64,000 nucleotides of DNA from a virus: the IMG/VR virus record IMGVR_UViG_3300004151_000006, positions 188,001 through 252,000 of that record. One strand, written 5' to 3'. The translations under genes and the position numbers were made by a program. The notes under the pieces were generated by a model, which worked only from the letters and a program-made list of their open reading frames with translations, was not told where the DNA came from and made no database searches. Positions 9,590-17,919 of the stretch are shown one piece after another (the stretch's first letter is position 1; each line of letters opens with the position of its first letter).

Positions 9590-10042
9590 GTGGTAAAAAA
9601 CGAATTGACGGAAAAAGAATGGATCATTAGGGAATCTAAAAAGTATTGGGTACATTATTGGTTTTATTTGACATTGGTTTTGTTTTATTCTTTGATTTAT
9701 TTTCCTTTTATTGATAAAACCATTACTTTTGGTGATTTCATGAATACATATATTTATGCAATGTCTGGTATGGCTTCAATTTGCGCGATTAAAGTGTTCA
9801 CAGATTGGGATATCACAGGAGCTATTTATAATAAAGATGGTAATGTGAGATTTATTATATATCTTGCAGCATTTGTTTATCTATTACAGGGGATGGGTAG
9901 AGTAGTAGTAGTTGTCATGTCACATATTAAGTATACATCTTCTTTAGATCTTAGTTTATTATCTATGTTTGGGTTTATATTCATAATCTTTGGAACATAT
10001 TCTATTGATATGATACAGGATCCAAAAGAGTATTATAAATAA
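9590..10042 (+). CDS. Small membrane protein with about four transmembrane segments
   Basis: About 150 residues. GGAGG at 9581-9585 favours the GTG start at 9590; an ATG at 9575 would place that site inside the gene, so the start is uncertain by five codons. Four hydrophobic stretches are visible (around YWFYLTLVLFYSLIYF, FMNTYIYAMSGMASICAI, FIIYLAAFVYLL and LLSMFGFIFIIFGTY). An inner-membrane location is expected. No family recognised. Confidence 0.65.
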   Translation: MVKNELTEKEWIIRESKKYWVHYWFYLTLVLFYSLIYFPFIDKTITFGDFMNTYIYAMSGMASICAIKVFTDWDITGAIYNKDGNVRFIIYLAAFVYLLQGMGRVVVVVMSHIKYTSSLDLSLLSMFGFIFIIFGTYSIDMIQDPKEYYK

Positions 10043-10052
10043 ATATATATCC
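10041..10052 (+). promoter_or_regulatory. AAATATATATCC promoter-like box
   Basis: The recurring AAATATATAT box lies directly after the stop of the membrane protein and about 54 bases before the helicase start. The last bases (CC) deviate from the usual TAT, TAC or CAT. Confidence 0.35.
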
Positions 10053-10105
10053 ACATTTGACTACCATCATACAGGAGAATTACCATGAAATGAGAGGAGT
10101 AATAT

Positions 10106-11575
10106 ATGATTAATATTTTTATACATAATACATATTTTAATTTTGCATGTCCACCCAATGGTGAATTGATATCTGGTAAACTCAATATAAATAGATTCTT
10201 ATGGAATATCACTGAATCTACATGGAATCCACGTATACGAAAATGGCAGAAGCAATATGTGTATTGCTATTATGATAGACGTACAAAGATGTTACATTTT
10301 CCACGATATATTTTAGATCTATTTTTAGAATACATTAAACATGTAGAATATATTACTACATATATACCAGCTTCACCACCAAGAGAGATCAGTGTAAAAC
10401 TAAAACCGAATATCGAAGATAAAGACGATCAGGTGGATCTTATTGAATACATCACCGATCCGAATGAACATGTGAAATTATTAGAAGCTTCTACTGGTAT
10501 TGGTAAGACGTATTGCACTATCAAAAGTGGATTGGTTAAATTGGGTTATGTCACTATGATACAGACTGCTAGTCTTATTGAACAGTGGAAAGTTGAAGTA
10601 CTCAAATTTACTAAGATCAATGAAAAAGATATTTATATATTGCAGGGTAGTAACAGCATAGCTAAATTACTCAAGACTAAAGGATATAAACCAAAATGTA
10701 TCATAGCTTCATTACGCACATTACACAACTATGCAGTATATAAAAAAGAACCCTATATACATTTCCCACCACTCAATGAATTCTTAGCTAAATATGGTGT
10801 AGGATTTCGTGGAGTAGATGAAGTTCATGAAAACTTCTTTGCTAATGTGATGATAGATCTCAATTGTGATGTGGAACATACAGTCAATCTATCTGCCACA
10901 TATGGGAGAAGTAATAATCAAAGTAATAAGATATTTCATTTAGTGTATCCTGAGTTCTTACGATATGGTAGTCACCACAATATGAAATATACGAAGGTAT
11001 TCATGTATGGGTATCAGCTGACATATTACATGGAGAAAGCTAGACTCATTGGTCAGAGTGGATATATGCAATGTAAATATGAAGGTATCATCTGTCATCA
11101 CAAGATCACACAAGATGTATTTTTAGATCAAGTCATTTATCCATTGGTGCAATCCCACTATATCAACTATCATAAACCTGGAGAGAAACTCTTAGTCTTA
11201 TGTTCCACTAGAAACTTAGTAGAATTATTAGCAAGATATCTTTCTCATAAGTATCCAGATCTTAGAGTGATCACTTACATGAGTGAAGATGATGATGAAA
11301 AACACCAGAATTGTGATATTATTGTATCTACTATTAAATCTTCAGGTACTGGTAGAGATATCAAAAAGTTGATCACATGTATCAATACTACAAGTTTTAA
11401 ATCTGAGACACTCACCAAACAATGTTTGGGCAGACTCAGACATATGAAAGATAGAGATACAATATTTATAGATATTTATAATAAACATCTCCACTCACAC
11501 TGTGAACATAAACGGATCAGACAGAAGATCTATGAGGATAGGGCACTCACCTTTCAACAACTTGATATCAACTAA
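10106..11575 (+). CDS. Superfamily 2 DNA helicase, UvsW-like
   Basis: 489 residues, GAGGAGTAATAT before the ATG. Visible helicase motifs: Walker A ASTGIGKT with Lys134; the DEAH-box variant DEVH at 238-241; motif III SAT near 263; and motif VI QCLGRLRH from about 439. The spacing and the N-terminal 100-residue extension fit T4 UvsW-like branch-migration helicases, which unwind stalled forks and recombination intermediates during phage replication. It would act on phage DNA with recombination partners that are not in this window. It is probably co-transcribed with the following unknown gene, 12 bases downstream. The helicase call is firm; the UvsW subtype is inferred. Confidence 0.88.
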   Translation: MINIFIHNTYFNFACPPNGELISGKLNINRFLWNITESTWNPRIRKWQKQYVYCYYDRRTKMLHFPRYILDLFLEYIKHVEYITTYIPASPPREISVKLKPNIEDKDDQVDLIEYITDPNEHVKLLEASTGIGKTYCTIKSGLVKLGYVTMIQTASLIEQWKVEVLKFTKINEKDIYILQGSNSIAKLLKTKGYKPKCIIASLRTLHNYAVYKKEPYIHFPPLNEFLAKYGVGFRGVDEVHENFFANVMIDLNCDVEHTVNLSATYGRSNNQSNKIFHLVYPEFLRYGSHHNMKYTKVFMYGYQLTYYMEKARLIGQSGYMQCKYEGIICHHKITQDVFLDQVIYPLVQSHYINYHKPGEKLLVLCSTRNLVELLARYLSHKYPDLRVITYMSEDDDEKHQNCDIIVSTIKSSGTGRDIKKLITCINTTSFKSETLTKQCLGRLRHMKDRDTIFIDIYNKHLHSHCEHKRIRQKIYEDRALTFQQLDIN

Positions 11576-11587
11576 TGGAGGATGTAT

Positions 11588-12493
11588 ATGGCAAGCTTTA
11601 AAGACAATATGGAAAAGTTTAGACTGTTTAAAAAACAACTTAATGATATTGATCCAGAGTGGATAGTATTGCGTTTGAAGTTTAGTATTGATGTAAAAAA
11701 TCTTGATATTTATGTCCGTGCCAATTTAGAGAAAAATGATAAACAGTATAAATTGAATTTTAATGATTCACCAAATAATGATGATGTTGGATGGGTTGGT
11801 GTGACATCTTCAGAAGTCAATCATAATTTTAGACTTTATATGGGATTGGATAGTTTATTTGATTTCATGATACAATATTACCGACAAGAATGTGCTATTA
11901 GAGATTCTACAGTATTTAATTGCGTTATGCAGCATGATTCCTATTCTATCAGTTATGATCCAAAAGAATGTAACAATGATGTCATGTATCCATTTGTTAT
12001 TTATTATACTGGGGCAGCCAATGATATTGATATCAACTCATTTAAAACTCTTCCTAAATATAAAAGTCTTTTACTCAAGGCTTTAAATAAATTATATGAA
12101 GAAAATGCACTTGCTGATACTATTTGTATTGATGTAGATATTTTTAATGTGAAAGAAAAAGATACACCACAGATCAGTAAATCATTTTGGTATACTGTTG
12201 GAGATCTCCGTAATACCTTAAATACTGCAGCTATGTCAGATGAACGTGATGATAGATTGTATGAATTTTTGAATAAGCTTGAAAATTTATATATTGATGA
12301 ATCACTTATACCCACTACAGTTATTCAGTGTGTGTATACTTTAACAAATAATGATACTTTAATGTTACAATTTTCAATTAATGACAATGATAATCCTAGT
12401 CATAAAGGCTTTATTTATGGTTCTGAGAAATCTATGGGTGTGTTGATTGATATTGAAACTTTGATAAAGAATGGTATCTTTCATAATGAGTAA
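11588..12493 (+). CDS. Unknown protein, 301 aa
   Basis: TGGAGG ends at 11581, so the ATG at 11588 is preferred to the ATG at 11582 that overlaps the site. The product mixes beta strands and helices and has a conserved-looking FRLYMGLDSLFDFMIQYY segment but no recognisable catalytic motif. It follows the helicase closely and ends before a bidirectional palindrome that also serves the convergent minus-strand operon. Confidence 0.75.
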   Translation: MASFKDNMEKFRLFKKQLNDIDPEWIVLRLKFSIDVKNLDIYVRANLEKNDKQYKLNFNDSPNNDDVGWVGVTSSEVNHNFRLYMGLDSLFDFMIQYYRQECAIRDSTVFNCVMQHDSYSISYDPKECNNDVMYPFVIYYTGAANDIDINSFKTLPKYKSLLLKALNKLYEENALADTICIDVDIFNVKEKDTPQISKSFWYTVGDLRNTLNTAAMSDERDDRLYEFLNKLENLYIDESLIPTTVIQCVYTLTNNDTLMLQFSINDNDNPSHKGFIYGSEKSMGVLIDIETLIKNGIFHNE

Positions 12494-12504
12494 TTAATGA
12501 ATAC

Positions 12505-12534
12505 TGCATGGGTGGGGATATCCCCACCCATGCA
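12505..12534. terminator. Bidirectional terminator between convergent operons
   Basis: A perfect 30-base palindrome (left arm TGCATGGGTGGGGAT) lies exactly between the plus-strand stop at 12493 and the minus-strand stop at 12535, so one element can end both transcripts. Confidence 0.8.
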
Positions 12535-14037
12535 TCAAGAGAACTTTATTATTTTTTTGTCTTGTACATATTTAACATTGTTGTTTAAACAGATATAAGC
12601 TTTTTCTAATTGAGTACCGACATACATGGCATGGCCTATATCAGATATACATTGGTTGATATAGAGAAGGTGTTGTATCTCTTGTGGGGTACACCCTTCA
12701 TAGTGTGCTAACTCTATATTTTCATGATCAAAATGATAAGCATGTATGAGCTTTTTATCTGGATCTGTAGTGATTTTAATATATCCATATCTATCTAATT
12801 TTATCCTTGGATGTCTAGTAAGATATGATTCTATTTGATTTGATATTTGACCAATATTGTTTGGATCAAGTGAAATAGAATGTGAGATGATAGTGAGCAA
12901 TCCGACATTTAATTCTGTTTGATAACAAACTCTTTTTAACACTAAAAATAAACCACAAGCATTTTTTATCCAAGCTAATGCACCATTGTGACTACGAAAG
13001 TTTACAGTCAAATGTACTTTATTATCTATCTTTCTAAAAAATAAAGATACCATACAGGGTCTACCTGATATGCGATTAATATCTTTAGTATTGTCCCAAA
13101 GAGTGATATAGCATCTTCTTCTATCACCAGGTAACATGAGTTCATGTATTACTTTTTGAAGATTGTTTTCATTGTTGAAATGTTTAGTGATCCTATTCCC
13201 ATAAGAATAGGTTTGACCTTCATCTATCTCAGGAGACATGAGTGTATCTGCATAACTTTTTAATTCAGCTTTAGTTAAATTACATTCTTTTAACTCCAGA
13301 TCTGTTAGATAATCTATACCTTCTGATTCAATTACCACTTTTAAATTAAGAAGTTCTTTTCTTTGTTTATCATTACTAAATTCTCTCATGACTCCAAATT
13401 TATTAAGCTTGAAGAGTACTTCTCTCCAAGCAGTGAGTACACATTTTTGAATGACTGTGTGTCCAGCTATATTGCTTGGTGCAGTATCAGATATAGCTAT
13501 TAATTCAGGAGATATTACCCTTTTCACAGATGGGTTATCTTTAGGGATATAATGATTGAGATAACTAAGTAGGAGTGGAAGATCAGTGATAGTATTTGTA
13601 GATATGATTTTGAAAGTAAAATTCCTATCTTTAAATTTATATGGTAAGATGAATGGATCTAATAAATATTTACCACAATCAGTATCTATGTAATGTTTAT
13701 CATATTCTACAATTTCTTCAGTGGATACATCTTTATATTGTTGGGTAGATTCAAATCGAAATACCTCATCATTAAAATACGCTTTTAAATAATCAGAGCC
13801 ATGTCCAAGTTCTTTACCAAACACCAACAATGTATCTATTTGTGGGTTGTATAAAAGATTTCTCAATAAAATATTTAATCCACCACCATAGAGTCCACCT
13901 ACTACACATACTGGTCCATTATGACTCAGTGTATTAATGATATTTTCTGGTGGAGACCAGAGGGTACAGATAGCTACTGTACCCTCTTGGTTTATAAGGT
14001 GGACACCTTTGGATGGATATAATAGTTTAATGGACAT
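12535..14037 (-). CDS. Thymidylate synthase-like protein with extra N-terminal domain
   Basis: 500 residues. The C-terminal half carries thymidylate synthase family hallmarks: GDRRRCYITLW, then GRPCMVSLFFR with Cys328 at the place of the catalytic nucleophile, then FRSHNGALAWIKN, equivalent to the RSxD...FN stretch. The Asn that recognises dUMP (Asp in dCMP hydroxymethylases) appears retained, favouring dTMP synthesis, whereas the Asp of RSxD is replaced. The N-terminal half has a VCVVGGLYGGGLNILLRNLL segment resembling the accessory domain found on archaeal-type synthases. It overlaps the dCMP deaminase gene by 11 bases, so the two enzymes would run dCMP to dUMP to dTMP. The fold is fairly sure; the exact substrate is inferred. 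Confidence 0.72.
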   Translation of the reverse strand: MSIKLLYPSKGVHLINQEGTVAICTLWSPPENIINTLSHNGPVCVVGGLYGGGLNILLRNLLYNPQIDTLLVFGKELGHGSDYLKAYFNDEVFRFESTQQYKDVSTEEIVEYDKHYIDTDCGKYLLDPFILPYKFKDRNFTFKIISTNTITDLPLLLSYLNHYIPKDNPSVKRVISPELIAISDTAPSNIAGHTVIQKCVLTAWREVLFKLNKFGVMREFSNDKQRKELLNLKVVIESEGIDYLTDLELKECNLTKAELKSYADTLMSPEIDEGQTYSYGNRITKHFNNENNLQKVIHELMLPGDRRRCYITLWDNTKDINRISGRPCMVSLFFRKIDNKVHLTVNFRSHNGALAWIKNACGLFLVLKRVCYQTELNVGLLTIISHSISLDPNNIGQISNQIESYLTRHPRIKLDRYGYIKITTDPDKKLIHAYHFDHENIELAHYEGCTPQEIQHLLYINQCISDIGHAMYVGTQLEKAYICLNNNVKYVQDKKIIKFS

Positions 14038-14584
14038 TGTCTATTAACAATGATGGAATGGTTCTAATGGATGATGTATTGAAAATACTATTAGTAAAAA
14101 CTTCGATACTTTCTGTAGTTAGAGTCAATTGTTCAAATGTATCAAATTCAGAGATAATAGAATTATCTGGCATTTTATTTGTATTTATTGAAACATATGG
14201 ATATTCATAATAAATATGTTTAACTCCAGCTCTATATAAAATCTCAGCACAATTGATACATGGTGATGTGGTGATATATACACTACCATTAATGACACTA
14301 TTCATCATATTTATAGTTCTTAAGTAATTGAGTGCATTTATTTCAGCATGAATAGAATTACAGAATAATTGTTTTTCAGCAGCTTCACGTTTCTTACAAT
14401 AGACTTTATCTTCAGTAGTTTTATCAATACAATGTTCTTCTCCAGATAATGCACCATTGTATCCAGTTGAAATGATTCGTTTATCATTCACGATCACACA
14501 TCCCACTTTACGTACAGAGCAAGTGGATCGTGAGCTCACGATCTTTGTAATGCACATAAAGTATTGATTCCAATCTGGTCTCAT
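14027..14584 (-). CDS. dCMP deaminase
   Basis: 185 residues, AAAGGAGTAAATAC before the ATG. The zinc site is complete: His79-Ala-Glu81, and Cys109 and Cys112 in SPCINC. STCSVRKVGCVIV and STGYNGA near the N-terminus are typical of the deoxycytidylate deaminase family. It deaminates dCMP to dUMP, feeding the thymidylate synthase-like enzyme encoded immediately downstream with an 11-base overlap. A zinc-binding insertion between residues 50 and 75 (HCID...YCKK) is also usual for phage dCMP deaminases. It acts in the cytoplasm during phage DNA synthesis. Confidence 0.93.
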   Translation of the reverse strand: MRPDWNQYFMCITKIVSSRSTCSVRKVGCVIVNDKRIISTGYNGALSGEEHCIDKTTEDKVYCKKREAAEKQLFCNSIHAEINALNYLRTINMMNSVINGSVYITTSPCINCAEILYRAGVKHIYYEYPYVSINTNKMPDNSIISEFDTFEQLTLTTESIEVFTNSIFNTSSIRTIPSLLIDNVH

Positions 14585-14588
14585 GTAT

Positions 14589-15260
14589 TTACTCCTTTTC
14601 TTTGATTAGTCTATGTGTAGTTCTACCAGATACACCACTAAATACTGAGTTAAAATCTCTATATAAACTTTTATGATTTTGAATACGGGGCCAACGTTTG
14701 ATCATATCTTTAGGTACTGTATCATAGATCTTTACTTCATGCCAAGCCGGACATCCGGGATTCATCATATTTGGAATTGGATATGCATAATACGGATATT
14801 TGTTTAAAGTGGATGAGTTACCACCAATAACAACTATTTGAATATCACAGTGTTCTAACATAGAGAGATAGATACGGTGCATCCCATCACATATCAACCA
14901 ATTAAAATTACCATTTGACATAGTAGAACCTTCTACTATTGGAGGTAAAAGATCAATTTCAAATACACCACCAACATTAGGATATTTAACAGATAGGGTA
15001 ACATATCCATCAAGTTGAAACATATCGATATCGTGCGTCTTTAGTGAATAGTTTAAATTACGAATTTTAATCAATTCATCTTTAGATAAATAATATTGAC
15101 ATGGATAAAGTGTTTCATTTTGTTCATTATTAATTTCTAACCTAACATTACTATCTTTATAAATTTTAATATCTGGATAGCTCATTAAAGTCACTTGTTT
15201 CAATTTATTGATCAATATTTCCACATCATGATGCTTGATATCAATGATTTCCATTTCCAT
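14589..15260 (-). CDS. Unknown protein with a ParB-like DGMHR motif
   Basis: 223 residues. Its start codon overlaps the stop of the HAD gene (TAATG), so translation is probably coupled. LICDGMHRIYLSML near residue 125 resembles the DGxHR loop of ParB/sulfiredoxin-fold proteins, but the rest is not recognisable. The C-terminal part is basic (GRTTHRLIKEKE). It lies between a HAD hydrolase and dCMP deaminase, so a role in nucleotide metabolism or DNA modification is possible but unproven. Confidence 0.7.
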   Translation of the reverse strand: MEMEIIDIKHHDVEILINKLKQVTLMSYPDIKIYKDSNVRLEINNEQNETLYPCQYYLSKDELIKIRNLNYSLKTHDIDMFQLDGYVTLSVKYPNVGGVFEIDLLPPIVEGSTMSNGNFNWLICDGMHRIYLSMLEHCDIQIVVIGGNSSTLNKYPYYAYPIPNMMNPGCPAWHEVKIYDTVPKDMIKRWPRIQNHKSLYRDFNSVFSGVSGRTTHRLIKEKE

Positions 15261-15943
15261 TAGTACATCCCCAATTGACGTCTGTGACTGACGTGTTGTA
15301 GTTGATCCATGTGTGCAAGAATTTGCTCATAAGTGGTCACTGAATATAAATTTTTATGTATTCCAGGTAACTCTTCAAGTTTATGATTAAACCAAATAGC
15401 TTTACCACCAAGCTTTAACATAGGGATAATATCATTGTCCCAATGATCACCTATGATACAAAGATTAGATACATTATATCCAAGATCATCAATCACTTTA
15501 CGATAGAATTCACCATAAGGTTTTCTACATCCCATTTCGTGACTAAGATATTTCTTTTTAGCATTAAGATTGAATTTGATGAAATTATCTCTGAATGCCC
15601 GATAAAAAGGTCCCCAAATATTAGAGACCAAACAATATTCAAATTCAGAATCGATTACACTATTAGTAAATTCTTTACTACCTTTCATTGGAAATGATTC
15701 TAATTCTTGATGTCGAATGATTTCCATAAGTGACACTTTATCTTTTAATTCAAATTCTATACCACAACGATATTCAATATTTCGAACAAGTCCATTGACA
15801 TCATTTCCATAATCCATAGTAAATAAGATTTTTTTGAGTATATCTTTTTTATTTTTTGAGATGTTGATATTTTGCATGATTTGTTGGACTGGTGGTTGTT
15901 TATTGTCTAATAGTGTTTGACCGATATCAAACATAAAGAACAT
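15260..15943 (-). CDS. HAD-superfamily hydrolase
   Basis: 227 residues, AAAGGAGGAACCT before the ATG. HAD motifs in order: FDIGQT with nucleophile Asp6; the VSN motif II (CLVSN); a lysine in GCRKPYGEFY; and IGDHWDND as the acidic motif IV. The residue two after the nucleophile is Gly instead of the usual Asp, as in some HAD subgroups, so phosphatase activity should not be assumed. It is the first gene of the minus-strand operon that ends with dCMP deaminase and the thymidylate synthase-like enzyme, so a nucleotide substrate (5'-nucleotidase role) is a reasonable inference. Confidence 0.82.
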   Translation of the reverse strand: MFFMFDIGQTLLDNKQPPVQQIMQNINISKNKKDILKKILFTMDYGNDVNGLVRNIEYRCGIEFELKDKVSLMEIIRHQELESFPMKGSKEFTNSVIDSEFEYCLVSNIWGPFYRAFRDNFIKFNLNAKKKYLSHEMGCRKPYGEFYRKVIDDLGYNVSNLCIIGDHWDNDIIPMLKLGGKAIWFNHKLEELPGIHKNLYSVTTYEQILAHMDQLQHVSHRRQLGMY

Positions 15944-16023
15944 AGGTTCCTCCTTTAGGATATATTTTTAACAATAAACTATTATGAGATTACAACAATG
16001 CATATAAAGTGATACAATAGATA

Positions 16024-16055
16024 TATGGATGCAGGCGTATACGCCTGCATCCATA
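16024..16055 (-). terminator. Hairpin terminator (minus strand)
   Basis: A perfect palindrome (arm TATGGATGCAGGCGTA) lies just beyond the stop of the 140-residue gene ending at 16065. The stretch 15944-16023 upstream of the HAD operon is AT-rich and may hold its promoter, but no clear box is seen. Confidence 0.75.
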
Positions 16056-16064
16056 CAGTGTGGA

Positions 16065-16487
16065 CTATTCTTGTTTAAGAATAAATGGGAGTGCATTATA
16101 TGCTCTACGGATTTCATTTAATGTATATTGATGTTCAGCTACGTTGGTGAGATTATGAAATGCGGGGAGCATACCTATGACATCTCCAAATGGTCCATGG
16201 ATACTTGCAGCCACTGTAAATGGTTTAGTTTCATCTAAAAATTCAGTGGGGACAGCCTCACCTTTTTCATCATATTGTGCAAAATAGACCCACATATAGT
16301 TCGCACCACAAGGATTTTTCAATGGTACCATAGCACGAGGAAAACCAATACCAGTGTTAGGATCTTTAATAGCTACAGTGATGGTCATATGAAGTAGGTC
16401 AACTAATGTATCAGTATTTTTCAAAGGGATATGTGGAATATTAAAGATATCGGGTACCGGGATATTTTGTTGAGCTTGAAGAGGCAT
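16065..16487 (-). CDS. Unknown protein of the fibre locus, 140 aa
   Basis: AAGGAGAAGATC before the ATG at 16487 (minus strand) sets the start (MPLQAQQ) and excludes a 25-residue upstream extension. Beta-rich with a SIHGPFGDVIGMLP segment; no membrane segment or known domain. It is the last gene on the minus strand after the tail-fibre genes, so a chaperone, adaptor or small fibre component is plausible by position only. Confidence 0.7.
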   Translation of the reverse strand: MPLQAQQNIPVPDIFNIPHIPLKNTDTLVDLLHMTITVAIKDPNTGIGFPRAMVPLKNPCGANYMWVYFAQYDEKGEAVPTEFLDETKPFTVAASIHGPFGDVIGMLPAFHNLTNVAEHQYTLNEIRRAYNALPFILKQE

Positions 16488-16584
16488 GATCTTCTCCTTA
16501 AGGGTATGTGTATGTGTAGACCCATCTGATGGGACATGTAGACTCTCTCGTAGTATATCCAATTTACTTACTCAAAAAAATATA

Positions 16585-17832
16585 TCACGATTTAGCTAAT
16601 CTACACCCAATGACCGAATATCCAGATCCATCCCAATATGAATTGTCATATGTAAATAATCCAGCATTATACCAATCATTACCTCTCCCACCAGATAACC
16701 AAGTATATGGACTATTGGTATATATTGTACAATAATCCGGAAATGTAGAATTAGATTCACTCCCATCAGTTAAAGAAGGTATAAATAATTCCATAAGATC
16801 GTGTATATTTTCATATTCATTGGTACTTGTACCAATAGTGAAACTACCATCACATATATCAACTATCCAACCCCTACCACTAGTATTGTGATCTAAAGTT
16901 AATGTATTGCTATTCAGTGGGTCAGTGAGTAGCAACTGTCTAGTATCTTCATCATATTTTATATTAGGTAAAATACACCAATAATGTGCCCAAAGATCAC
17001 ACATATACAGTGCATTTGATCCAGTTTTTCCTGTCTTAGGATATGTATTATGTGCAGTATTATCACCCCAAATACTTTGTACATTACTACCATTTCCAAA
17101 GATGAGAAGTAATATCTTAAGCAAGCTCATATCCCAAATATCAAAGAGTCTGAATCCAGTATATCCACCGCTATTTCTATTGAGAGCATATGTATTGAAT
17201 GTAGTTGGGGTCTTACTGGCAGTTACAGTTTTATTATATTTAGATGTAATACAAGTTTTTGTCCTCACTGTTTCTGTATTAGCTAAATAGGTACCCCACC
17301 AAATTTTATCTTTGATTGTATTGTCACGTTTAAATGCTGTTGCGGGTCTAAACCCAAGGTTTGGTGCATCAGCTATCCACCAACATTTTTTTCCAACACT
17401 ATCACTACCCATTGGACCGGATACATCCGTTTTGATATACAAGGTTGGTACTTCCATCATGATACATCCATCTATAGTGATTTGTTTTAATTTTGAATAT
17501 ATTGGATGAGAGGTATAAACAAAATCACTGATAAAATTACCCTGCCAATCAATAGTTTTAAATTGTCCACTGCCACCACCAGTAGATACCATACAAATTC
17601 CAACAATGTTAGCTGTTGGTCCAATGATAAAAGGTAGATCTACTATACTCCATTCACTATATCCGAGTTCATCAGTATAATAACGCACTCTAGCATATAT
17701 TGGTTTACCTTCTGGAAGATCTACTCCTTTTTCCACTATATCAATAGATTCAACATAAGTATCTAGATATTCATAGATCAGTGTAGAGAAGTCTTGCACT
17801 ATACTGATTTGAAAATGTGTTTTTGTTTCCAT
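16585..17832 (-). CDS. Tail-fibre protein with FN3-like N-terminus and lectin-like tip
   Basis: 415 residues, AAAGGATTAATT before the ATG. Residues about 5-65 (THFQISIVQDFSTLI...IYARVRYYTDELGYSEWS) match the N-terminal module of the plus-strand fibre protein at 25849, including the YxRVRxxxxExxYSxWS signature of a fibronectin type III-like fibre domain. The C-terminal 200 residues end in WLSGGRGNDWYNAGLF and IGCRLAKS, the pattern of the C-type lectin or formylglycine-enzyme-like fold at receptor-binding tips of phage fibres. It probably binds a host surface ligand. No reverse transcriptase or template repeat is nearby, so there is no sign of a diversity-generating system. Confidence 0.75.
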   Translation of the reverse strand: METKTHFQISIVQDFSTLIYEYLDTYVESIDIVEKGVDLPEGKPIYARVRYYTDELGYSEWSIVDLPFIIGPTANIVGICMVSTGGGSGQFKTIDWQGNFISDFVYTSHPIYSKLKQITIDGCIMMEVPTLYIKTDVSGPMGSDSVGKKCWWIADAPNLGFRPATAFKRDNTIKDKIWWGTYLANTETVRTKTCITSKYNKTVTASKTPTTFNTYALNRNSGGYTGFRLFDIWDMSLLKILLLIFGNGSNVQSIWGDNTAHNTYPKTGKTGSNALYMCDLWAHYWCILPNIKYDEDTRQLLLTDPLNSNTLTLDHNTSGRGWIVDICDGSFTIGTSTNEYENIHDLMELFIPSLTDGSESNSTFPDYCTIYTNSPYTWLSGGRGNDWYNAGLFTYDNSYWDGSGYSVIGCRLAKS

Positions 17833-17877
17833 AATTAATCCTTTTTAAATAGATCTATATGTTGATTATAATGCATA

Positions 17878-17914
17878 ATAGAGTGCTCTCCCTGTGATGG
17901 GGAGAGCACTCTAT
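17878..17914 (-). terminator. Hairpin terminator (minus strand)
   Basis: GAGTGCTCTCCC and GGGAGAGCACTC arms with a 7-base loop and AT-rich flanks, immediately after the stop of the giant fibre gene at 17920. Confidence 0.8.
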
Positions 17915-17919
17915 ATATA

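Noticed and set aside
16585-17832. Diversity-generating retroelement acting on the lectin-like fibre tip
   Set aside because: No reverse transcriptase gene, accessory gene or near-identical template repeat is found in the window.
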